DNA from: Aquisalimonas sp.
GTDB taxonomy: Bacteria > Pseudomonadota > Gammaproteobacteria > Nitrococcales > Aquisalimonadaceae
Reading direction: 5' to 3'
NCBI GenBank assembly: GCA_007127625.1
Contig: SKYZ01000388.1
Coordinates: 1 to 10,430, forward strand
Length of the DNA stretch: 10,430 bases
Shown piece after piece: positions 1 to 5,728 of the stretch. Numbering within the stretch: position 1 is the first letter of the stretch; every line of letters begins with the position of its first letter. The notes under the pieces are model-generated. The model was given only the letters and a program-made list of their open reading frames with translations. It did not search any database and was not told the origin of the DNA. The position numbers and the translations under genes were made by a program.

Positions 1-921
1 GCCCTGCCGCAGCCACGCCTCGACCTGCGCCCGCAGGCTGCGGTCCATGGAGCCGTGGTGCAGGGCGATCTGATCGAACCAGTCCGGCCGCGCCTGCAAC
101 AGCGCCTGGTGCCAGAGCTCGGCCTGGGAGCGGGTATTGGTGAACAGCAGGCTGGTGTCGGCGGCATCCAGCGCCGCCAGCACCTGATCCACCAGGCGCG
201 TCCCAAGATGGCCTGCCCAGGGGAAACGTTCCATGGTGGCCGGAATCACGGCGTCGACGCGGGTGCGCTTGGGCAGCAGGCCCTGCACCAGACGCCCCGG
301 GTGGCCCGGGCGGCCCGGGCCCAACAGCACATCCCGGGCCTGCTGGAGATTGCCCAGTGTCGCGGACAGCCCCCAGGTACGCAGTTCCGGGCAGAGCGTG
401 CGCAGGTGGGCCAGGCAGAGCTGCAGCTGCACACCGCGCTTGCTGCCCAGAAGCTCGTGCCACTCGTCCACCACCACGCAGCGCAGATGCCGGAAGCGGT
501 CATGGGCGTCACCGTAGCTCAGCAGCAGGGACAGGCTCTCGGGGGTCGTCACCAGGGCCGAGGGCAGGCGGCGGCGCTGACGGCTGCGCGTGGAACCGGA
601 GCTGTCACCGGTGCGGGCCTCCAGCGTCCAGGGCAGCTCAAGCTCGGTGATGGTCTGATTCAGGTTGGCCGTGGTGTCGGCGGCCAGGGCGCGCAGGGGA
701 GTCACCCAGAGCACGGTGAGGGGCGGCACCCCCGGCCCGCCTGCATCCAGCCACTCCATCACCGGGCCGAACCATGCGGCCAGGGTCTTGCCCGTCCCGG
801 TGGGCGCATGAATAAGGCCACTTTCGCCACGCCGGTAGGCCTCCCAGGTTTCACGCTGGAAGTCGAAGGGCGCCCAGTCGCGGTCGGTGAACCAGTCCTC
901 GATTGGCTGTTTGCGTGGCAT
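1..921 (-). CDS. Ligase-associated DEXH-box helicase, Lhr-type (N-terminal part, runs off left edge)
   Basis: This is an ATP-dependent superfamily 2 helicase of the Lhr-core type found in bacterial repair clusters with a ligase and an MBL exonuclease. The frame is open for 307 codons from the ATG at 919-921 to base 1. Visible motifs are a Q-motif region (FQRE, residues 21-24), Walker A APTGTGKT (39-46, Lys45), motif Ia TPLRALAAD (74-82), TTPESLSLLLS (125-135), motif II as DEWH (152-155), motif III SAT (186-188) and the start of RecA domain 2 with FTNTRSQAE (260-268) and HHGSMDR. Family members have roughly 800-850 residues, so most of RecA2, the winged helix and the C-terminal Lhr domain lie outside. 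An in-frame ATG at 928-930 is an alternative start. Neither start has a clear Shine-Dalgarno sequence. The family is clear; the start is uncertain by three codons. Confidence 0.93.
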   Translation of the reverse strand, partial: MPRKQPIEDWFTDRDWAPFDFQRETWEAYRRGESGLIHAPTGTGKTLAAWFGPVMEWLDAGGPGVPPLTVLWVTPLRALAADTTANLNQTITELELPWTLEARTGDSSGSTRSRQRRRLPSALVTTPESLSLLLSYGDAHDRFRHLRCVVVDEWHELLGSKRGVQLQLCLAHLRTLCPELRTWGLSATLGNLQQARDVLLGPGRPGHPGRLVQGLLPKRTRVDAVIPATMERFPWAGHLGTRLVDQVLAALDAADTSLLFTNTRSQAELWHQALLQARPDWFDQIALHHGSMDRSLRAQVEAWLRQG

Positions 922-972
922 GACTGGCATTATGACCGTTACCGACCCGCCCCGTTCACCCGGTTCGCTGCT

Positions 973-978
973 GGAGAG
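973..978 (+). promoter_or_regulatory. Ribosome binding site fixing the start of the first beta-barrel gene
   Basis: GGAGAG lies 7 bases before the ATG at 986. The protein read from that ATG opens directly with a signal peptide. The frame is open further upstream to an ATG at 887, but that would put 33 non-signal residues in front of the signal peptide and overlap the divergent helicase gene, so 986 is preferred. Confidence 0.6.
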
Positions 979-985
979 ACCGCAC

Positions 986-1603
986 ATGACCAAGGCCCGC
1001 TGGCTGCTACCGCTCTGCCTTGCGCTCCTCTGGGCGCCGGCCCCGTCGGTGGCCGATGGCAGGGCCGTGGCGCTGGAGGTCGACCGCCGCATGTACATCG
1101 GCATCTCCGGTTTTACGGCCCAGTCGCGCATCCGCACCGAGGGCGGCGTCGGCAGCGGCGTCAACACCCTGAGCGACGGCCTCATGCTGCGGTTCGGTCG
1201 CACCGGCCGCCCGGCGCGGTACGATGTGGAAATCGCGCAGACCAACTATGACGAAGCCAGGCTGCGGCTGGGCATGGCGTCCCTGGACTACCTGATCCCG
1301 GGCGGCGATCTGTTCTCCGGCTTCGCCGGGCTGGTGGTGGGCTACGCCTCGGCGGACTGGAACGGCAACGATCCCCTGGACGGCGGCGACGACTTCGGGG
1401 TGCGCAACGAAAGTGACTCCGGCCCGGTGGTGGGTGCCCGCGCCGGGGGGCTGATCGAAGTCACCGATCTGGTGCAGGTGGAGATCGGCTATCGCTACCT
1501 GCACACGGAGATCAGCAGCCGTTTCCGGGGAGAAGAGAAAAGTGGCAAGGTGCGGATCAGCAACATCCGCATGGTCCACGCCGGAGTGAACTTCCGATTC
1601 TAG
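986..1603 (+). CDS. Small outer-membrane beta-barrel protein, first of a tandem pair
   Basis: The 205-residue product looks like an exported eight-strand-type outer-membrane barrel (OMP_b-brl-like). It has a signal peptide (basic MTKAR, hydrophobic core, likely cleavage after SVA at residue 23), alternating hydrophobic and polar strands, acidic loops and a C-terminal NFRF ending in Phe, the usual barrel-assembly signal. A segment VQVEIGYRYLHTEI near the end resembles a barrel strand. The next gene starts 10 bp later on the same strand and its product aligns in order with this one, so the two are probably co-transcribed paralogues. The gene lies opposite in strand to the repair genes on both sides and diverges from the helicase across about 64 bp. 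No enzymatic motif is visible; a structural, adhesive or stress role cannot be decided from sequence. The barrel call is firm, the function unknown. Confidence 0.8.
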   Translation: MTKARWLLPLCLALLWAPAPSVADGRAVALEVDRRMYIGISGFTAQSRIRTEGGVGSGVNTLSDGLMLRFGRTGRPARYDVEIAQTNYDEARLRLGMASLDYLIPGGDLFSGFAGLVVGYASADWNGNDPLDGGDDFGVRNESDSGPVVGARAGGLIEVTDLVQVEIGYRYLHTEISSRFRGEEKSGKVRISNIRMVHAGVNFRF

Positions 1604-1613
1604 GGAAACCGAC

Positions 1614-2177
1614 ATGACACGAGCTGCTTTCATTACCATCGCTTTGGTGCTGTTCTCCTTCGTGCCCGCACCGGCCCTGGCGCAGCCAGCGGAAGAGCCC
1701 TTCGTGGGCATCGGGCTGGGCGAGCATCGACTCCACTTCGACAGCGACGACCGGGATCTAGTGGACGTCGGCCGCGAGGACGAGATCGGCGGGCACCTGC
1801 GCGTGGGCCTGATCCGGCCCGGCTATCGGCTCTACGGTCAGTGGACGCTCATCCGCCCCAGCGGCTACCTGGTGTCGTCGCTGACGGTCAACGCAGATGC
1901 GCTCTGGTACGCCACACCGCGACTCAGCTTCTTCGGCGGCGTCGGCGGCGGGGCCATCACCCTGAGCTGGGATGGTGACAACAGCTTCGACACCATGCCG
2001 GCGGTGAGCCTGCAGGGCGGCGCGATCTATGCCGTCACCCGGCACGTGGACGTGGAGCTGGGCGTGCGGCAGATGTTCACCCGCCTGCGCACCGAACCCC
2101 AGGGGAACGGTGGCGAGGTGGACGTTGATCTGGACCGGCTGAGTATCGCCACCGCCGGAATCAACCTCCGCTTCTGA
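1614..2177 (+). CDS. Small outer-membrane beta-barrel protein, second of a tandem pair
   Basis: The 187-residue product has a signal peptide (MTRAAF, hydrophobic core, likely cleavage after ALA at residue 23), then alternating strands, a Gly-rich hairpin (FFGGVGGGAITLSWDGDN) and a C-terminal INLRF. GGGAAA-like purines (GGGAAA, 1603-1608) lie just before the start, and the gap from the previous stop is 10 bp. It resembles its neighbour: both signal peptides have Pro-Ala-Pro at residues 18-20, both have W(D/N)GDN-like and G-x-I-x-VT-x-x-V-x-VE-(L/I)-G-x-R segments in the same order, and both end N(F/L)RF. The acidic stretch after the first strand (DSDDRDLVDVGREDE) could be a surface or metal-binding loop, but that is a guess. 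The gene ends 9 bp from the convergent ligase gene, with no terminator between. Function unknown. Confidence 0.78.
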   Translation: MTRAAFITIALVLFSFVPAPALAQPAEEPFVGIGLGEHRLHFDSDDRDLVDVGREDEIGGHLRVGLIRPGYRLYGQWTLIRPSGYLVSSLTVNADALWYATPRLSFFGGVGGGAITLSWDGDNSFDTMPAVSLQGGAIYAVTRHVDVELGVRQMFTRLRTEPQGNGGEVDVDLDRLSIATAGINLRF

Positions 2178-2186
2178 ACGGATCCA

Positions 2187-3788
2187 TCACCCGGTGTCGT
2201 CCGGCAGCAGGGCGCGCACGTCATTGAGGGTATCCGCCTGCTCGGCGGCCAGATCGTGGCGCCAGCGACTGATGCGCGGAAAGCGCAGGGCAACGCCGGA
2301 CTTGTGCCGCCGCGAAGGGGCAATACCCTCGAAGGCCAGCTCGAAGACCTCTGCCGGCTTCACCGAGCGCACCGGGCCGAAGCGCTCCACGGTGTGCCGG
2401 CGGATCCAGCGATCCAGCCGTTCGATCTCGCCCTGATCCAGCCCGGAATAGGCCTTGGCCACGGGCACCAGCGCATCGCCGTCCCGGACCCCGAAGGTGT
2501 AGTCGGTGAACAGGCTGGAGCGTCGGCCGTGGCCGGGCTGAGCGTAGAGCAGTACCGCGTCGATGGTGCGCGGCGCCAGTTTCCACTTCCACCAGTCACC
2601 GCGTACGCGCCCAACCCGGTACGGTGAGCCCCGACGCTTGAGCATGATGCCCTCGGTGGCGTGATCCCGCGCCTGCGCCCGCAACGCCTCCAACTGCTCC
2701 CAGCCCCCTGCCTCCAGCGGCCGGGACAGGGTAATGGCGCCGTGGATGCCGGCGAGTTCCCGCTCCAGGCGCTGCCGGCGGTTCTCCAATGGGACCGTAC
2801 GCCAGTCCTTGCCGTCCGCTTCCAGCAGGTCATAGGCCAGGAACAGCACCGGCGCCTCGCGCTGGATCCGCGCCGACGGGCGCAGGCGACCGATACGCTG
2901 CTGCAGCACATTGAACGGCAGCGGACCGTCGTCGCGCCATGCCAGGATCTCCCCATCCAGCACCAGGCCATCCGGCAACGCGGCGGCCGCAGCCTCGATC
3001 TCGGGGAAGCGACCGACCATCATGTCTTCACCCCGGGACCAGATGTAGCACTCGCCCCCGCGGCGCAGTAGCTGACCGCGGATGCCGTCCCACTTCCACT
3101 CCGCCAGCCAGTCCTGCCGCTCACCCAGGCCTTCCGGACCGTTCTCCAGGGCGGAGGCCAGGAAAAAGGGATAGGGCCGCGAGCGATCCTCGCCCTGCTC
3201 CTCCGGGTCCAGCAGCGCCCGGAATGCGTCGGCGGACGGTTGCCACTGCCCCATGAGCCGGTGGGCAATGGTGGCGGTCTCCAGGCCGCTCACCCGCGCC
3301 AGGGCACGCACCACCAGGCGGCGGCTGACACCGACACGGAGGCCGCCGGTGAGCATCTTGTTGAGCAGGAACCGGTTGTCCGTGGGCAGGGCCTGCCACC
3401 AACCGGTAACCGCCTTGCGGCGATCGTCATCAGCCAGAGTCCGCAGTGGCTGCAGGCGTTCCTCCACCCACACATGAAGGGGTGTTTCGTCCCGTTCCGG
3501 CGGCGCGAACGGGTTGTCCAGCAGCAGCGCCAGGGTCTCGGCCAGGTCGCCCACGGCGGCATAGGTTTCCTCCAGCAGCCAGCCGGGCATGCCGATCATC
3601 TCCAGGGTCCACTGGCGCAGTTCCGCCGTGGGCACCAGACGGCGCAGGCGACGGCCGGTGAGGAAGTACACCGCCCAGGCGGCGTCCGCCGGCGGCGCGG
3701 CGCTGAAGTACGCCTCCATGGCGGCGATCTTCTCCGAGGTGGCCGTGGTCTCGTCCAGGGCCTGGTACAGGCGCGTGAACCGCTGCAT
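2187..3788 (-). CDS. ATP-dependent DNA ligase of the Exo-Lig-Lhr repair cluster
   Basis: This 533-residue enzyme seals nicks in duplex DNA through ligase-AMP and DNA-AMP intermediates; it is distinct from the NAD-dependent replicative LigA. The N-terminal roughly 200 residues form the helical DNA-binding domain. The nucleotidyltransferase domain has motif I KWDG with the adenylated Lys232, motif Ia SRGED (251-255), motif III LDGE (277-280), IIIa LFLAYDLL (315-322), motif IV EGIMLKR (379-385) and motif V WWKWKL (399-404). The OB domain ends with motif VI RFPRISRWR (502-510). All catalytic motifs are present and length is normal for the family. Its ATG overlaps the exonuclease stop as TGATG, so the two are translationally coupled. 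The helicase that normally follows is found about 1.3 kb further on, beyond two opposite-strand genes. Confidence 0.96.
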   Translation of the reverse strand: MQRFTRLYQALDETTATSEKIAAMEAYFSAAPPADAAWAVYFLTGRRLRRLVPTAELRQWTLEMIGMPGWLLEETYAAVGDLAETLALLLDNPFAPPERDETPLHVWVEERLQPLRTLADDDRRKAVTGWWQALPTDNRFLLNKMLTGGLRVGVSRRLVVRALARVSGLETATIAHRLMGQWQPSADAFRALLDPEEQGEDRSRPYPFFLASALENGPEGLGERQDWLAEWKWDGIRGQLLRRGGECYIWSRGEDMMVGRFPEIEAAAAALPDGLVLDGEILAWRDDGPLPFNVLQQRIGRLRPSARIQREAPVLFLAYDLLEADGKDWRTVPLENRRQRLERELAGIHGAITLSRPLEAGGWEQLEALRAQARDHATEGIMLKRRGSPYRVGRVRGDWWKWKLAPRTIDAVLLYAQPGHGRRSSLFTDYTFGVRDGDALVPVAKAYSGLDQGEIERLDRWIRRHTVERFGPVRSVKPAEVFELAFEGIAPSRRHKSGVALRFPRISRWRHDLAAEQADTLNDVRALLPDDTG

Positions 3789-4789
3789 CAGTCGTCGGCC
3801 TCGCCGGTGAACGCGGTCTCCAGGGGTGCCGCGGTAACGCCCTCCACCTCGTTGAGGTAGCGCACCAGCACGTCCGTGCGCCCGTGGGTGGCGAGCACCC
3901 GGGAGGCGCCGGTCTCCCGGATGGTCTGCAGCAGATCATGCCAGTCCACGTGATCGGAGATGACGAAGCCGCGGTCGTAGCCGCGACGCCGTCGGTTGCC
4001 GCGAATGCGCATCCAGCCGGAGACGAACCCGGTGGACTCGGGACGGAAACGCTTCATCCAGGTGCTGCCGGCGGCTGACGGCGGCGCCAGCACCAGGCTG
4101 CCGCGGAAATCGTGATCGCGGGGCATGGCGCTCACCGGCTGCGTGGGCAGCATGGCGACACCGGCCTCCCGGTAGGCGGCCACCAACGGCACCATGGCCC
4201 CGTGGAGATAGGCGGTGGCGTCGGTATGGGCGAGCAGTTCCGCCAGCACCCGTTGCGCCTTGCCGAGGGCATAGCAGAACAGGACGGCGGTGCGCCCACG
4301 CCGCGCGGCCTCCTGCCACCAATCCGCGATCTCCGCGACCACCCGGGGAACCGGCTGCCAGCGGAACACCGGCAGGGCAAAGGTGGCCTCGGTGATGAAG
4401 GTGTCGCAGGGCACCACTTCGAACGGCGCACATGTGGGGTCGGCGTCGCGCTTGTAGTCACCCGTGATCACCCACACCTGGCCGCCATGCTCCACCCGCA
4501 CCTGGGCGGATCCCAGTACATGGCCGGCCGGGTGGAAGGAGACCCGGGCGTCACCCAGCCGGAAGGCGTGTCCGTAGGATGCCGTTAGAATCAGGGCGTC
4601 ACGGCTCAGCCGGTGGGCAAGGAGGGAACGGCTGGCATGGGTGGCGTAGTAGGCGCCATGCCCCCAGCGGGCGTGATCGCCATGGGCATGGGTGATCACC
4701 GCCCGGTCCACCGGCCGCCAGGGATCGATGTAGAAGCCCCCGGCGGCACAGTAGAGCCCCCGGTCGGTGAGGCGGATCAGATCAGTCAC
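3788..4789 (-). CDS. Ligase-associated DNA exonuclease, metallo-beta-lactamase fold
   Basis: This 333-residue protein belongs to the MBL/beta-CASP-like nuclease family encoded beside bacterial ATP-dependent ligases and taken to trim DNA ends. The opening LIRLTDRGLYC and IDPWRPVDRAVITHAH match the family start. Metal-binding motifs are HAHGDH (34-39), the PAGHVLGS segment with His90, and TGDYKRD with Asp111. C-terminal SDHVDWHDLL and THGR supply further family motifs. The start is GTG at 4787-4789: GGAGG at 4795-4799 lies 5 bases upstream and family proteins begin at this point. The open frame reaches much further upstream, but that part overlaps the adenosyltransferase gene and is unlike any protein. 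The stop overlaps the ligase start (TGATG). The adenosyltransferase gene ends 26 bp before the GTG, so the two are probably in one transcript. Confidence 0.93.
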   Translation of the reverse strand: MTDLIRLTDRGLYCAAGGFYIDPWRPVDRAVITHAHGDHARWGHGAYYATHASRSLLAHRLSRDALILTASYGHAFRLGDARVSFHPAGHVLGSAQVRVEHGGQVWVITGDYKRDADPTCAPFEVVPCDTFITEATFALPVFRWQPVPRVVAEIADWWQEAARRGRTAVLFCYALGKAQRVLAELLAHTDATAYLHGAMVPLVAAYREAGVAMLPTQPVSAMPRDHDFRGSLVLAPPSAAGSTWMKRFRPESTGFVSGWMRIRGNRRRRGYDRGFVISDHVDWHDLLQTIRETGASRVLATHGRTDVLVRYLNEVEGVTAAPLETAFTGEADD

Positions 4790-4794
4790 CGCCT

Positions 4795-4799
4795 CCTCC
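4795..4799 (-). promoter_or_regulatory. Ribosome binding site fixing the GTG start of the exonuclease
   Basis: GGAGG on the minus strand lies 5 bases before the GTG at 4787-4789, in the 26-bp gap after the adenosyltransferase stop. It supports this non-ATG start over any start in the upstream extension of the frame. Confidence 0.6.
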
Positions 4800-4815
4800 G
4801 ACACAGGAGAGCGGT

Positions 4816-5379
4816 TCAGCGGTTCTTGCCGGGCACCCAGAGCACATCGCCATCCGCCGCCGCGTTCACACTGCGGGCGGCCACGAACAGGTAGTCGGAG
4901 AGGCGATTCATGTACTGCAGCGCCGCCGGGTTCACGACCGCCTCGTCGGCCAGCGCGGCAATATCCCGTTCCGCCCGGCGGGTCACCGTGCGCGCATGAT
5001 GCAGGTGAGCGGCGGCCGACGTGCCGCCGGGCAGCACGAAGGAGGTAAGCTTGGGCAATTCGGCGTTCAAGGCATCGATGCGCTGCTCCAGCCAGTGCAC
5101 CTGTGGCTCCGTCACACGCAGGGGCGGGAACTCCGGCTCCTCCTGCTCCGGTGTGCACAGATCCGCGCCGACATCGAACAGGTCGTTCTGGACGCGGAAC
5201 AGGTCGTCGCCGATGGCGGACGGGGCATGCAGTCTGGCCACGCCCACCACCGCATTGGCCTCGTCCACGGTGCCGTAGGCAGTCACGCGGGTATCGTGCT
5301 TGGGGACGCGGCTGCCATCCCCCAGACCCGTGTTGCCGGCGTCGCCGGTACGCGTGTAGATGTTCGTGAGTTTGACCAT
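4816..5379 (-). CDS. pduO: PduO-type ATP:cob(I)alamin adenosyltransferase
   Basis: The enzyme transfers the 5'-deoxyadenosyl group of ATP to cob(I)alamin, making adenosylcobalamin in the cytoplasm. The 187-residue protein has the family signature throughout: IYTRTGDAGNTGLGDGSRV (7-25) as N-terminal ATP-binding loop, YGTVDEANAVVG (35-46), FVLPGGT (114-120), HHARTVTRRAER (127-138) and the C-terminal NRLSDYLFVAAR (158-169). Length is normal and no key segment is missing. The ATG at 5377-5379 follows the DUF1289 stop after one base (TAACATG), which implies coupled translation; an upstream ATG at 5454 would add 25 non-family residues inside DUF1289 and is rejected. Its position directly ahead of exonuclease and ligase suggests co-transcription with them. 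No other cobalamin gene or B12-dependent enzyme is in the window. Confidence 0.95.
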   Translation of the reverse strand: MVKLTNIYTRTGDAGNTGLGDGSRVPKHDTRVTAYGTVDEANAVVGVARLHAPSAIGDDLFRVQNDLFDVGADLCTPEQEEPEFPPLRVTEPQVHWLEQRIDALNAELPKLTSFVLPGGTSAAAHLHHARTVTRRAERDIAALADEAVVNPAALQYMNRLSDYLFVAARSVNAAADGDVLWVPGKNR

Positions 5380-5380
5380 G

Positions 5381-5581
5381 TTACTGCGCCTTGTGCTCGT
5401 CGCCGGGGCACTGCCCCTGCCGACCCAGCCGCCGCAGCACGGCGCGCTTGTCATCGACGCTCATGCGCGACCAGGTGGCGATCTCGTTGAGGGTACGGCC
5501 GCAACCCAGGCAATGGCTGCGCTCGCCGTTCATCTGGCAGAGCCCGATACAGGGGGACTCCGGATAGGGTGCGCGGGGCAT
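5381..5581 (-). CDS. DUF1289 small four-cysteine protein
   Basis: The 66-residue product matches the DUF1289 (PF06945) pattern: SPCIGLCQMNGERSHCLGCGRTLNEIATW, with cysteines at residues 11, 15, 24 and 27, followed by a short helical tail ending in a basic stretch. The Cys spacing suggests a bound metal (zinc or iron-sulfur), but which one is not visible and the family has no settled function as far as I know. The start ATG at 5579-5581 has GGAG 8 bases upstream. The stop is one base from the adenosyltransferase start, and this is probably the first gene of the DUF1289-pduO-exonuclease-ligase series. There is no signal peptide or membrane segment, so it is cytoplasmic. Confidence 0.88.
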   Translation of the reverse strand: MPRAPYPESPCIGLCQMNGERSHCLGCGRTLNEIATWSRMSVDDKRAVLRRLGRQGQCPGDEHKAQ

Positions 5582-5619
5582 CCAGGCATCTCCGGTCGGG
5601 AAATCGATTCAGTTGACGA

Positions 5620-5636
5620 CCCGGCAGGCCGCCGGG
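5620..5636 (-). other. GC-rich stem-loop between slt and the DUF1289 gene
   Basis: CCCGGC and GCCGGG form a perfect 6-bp stem with a 5-base loop, lying about 39 bases before the DUF1289 start and 92 bases after the slt stop. No T-run follows on either strand, so it does not look like an ordinary intrinsic terminator. It could be a Rho-associated 3' end, a leader structure or chance in GC-rich DNA. Confidence 0.3.
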
Positions 5637-5686
5637 CCATGCAAGTGCCGAGCAGACAGGCTGCGGCACACTGGCAGCGAGCCCAC

Positions 5687-5715
5687 ATTCTCGGCGTCCG
5701 GGCGACGACAAGCAA
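5687..5715 (-). promoter_or_regulatory. Possible weak sigma-70 promoter for the DUF1289-ligase series
   Basis: On the minus strand, TTGCTT (5710-5715) and GAGAAT (5687-5692) are separated by 17 bases, downstream of the slt stop and about 100 bases before the DUF1289 start. The boxes match consensus at 3 of 6 and 4 of 6 positions, which is weak. It is offered because the 147-bp gap after slt is the only non-coding stretch ahead of this gene series. Confidence 0.2.
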
Positions 5716-5728
5716 GAGCTACCCGATG

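Noticed and set aside
929..936. Plus-strand -10-like box (TATGAC) as promoter of the barrel pair
   Set aside because: No -35 box at suitable spacing; the best candidates sit 14 or 22 bases away, so it cannot be supported as a promoter.
55..1251. Plus-strand open frame of 398 codons
   Set aside because: It is antisense to the helicase and overlaps the first barrel gene in another frame. Its composition (Gln, Gly, Arg and Ala runs, no domain) is typical of a shadow frame in GC-rich DNA, while the opposite frame has full helicase motifs.
2178..2186. Bidirectional terminator between the convergent barrel and ligase genes
   Set aside because: Only 9 bp separate the stops and no stem-loop with a T-run is visible across the junction.
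4790..5158. Long N-terminal extension of the exonuclease frame
   Set aside because: It overlaps the adenosyltransferase gene in another frame, looks like no protein, and the GTG at 4789 has a good ribosome site and matches the family start.
5582..5728. Possible small gene or small RNA between slt and the DUF1289 gene
   Set aside because: No frame with a ribosome site and protein-like composition is seen, and the one hairpin has no T-run; only a weak promoter and a stem-loop are listed.
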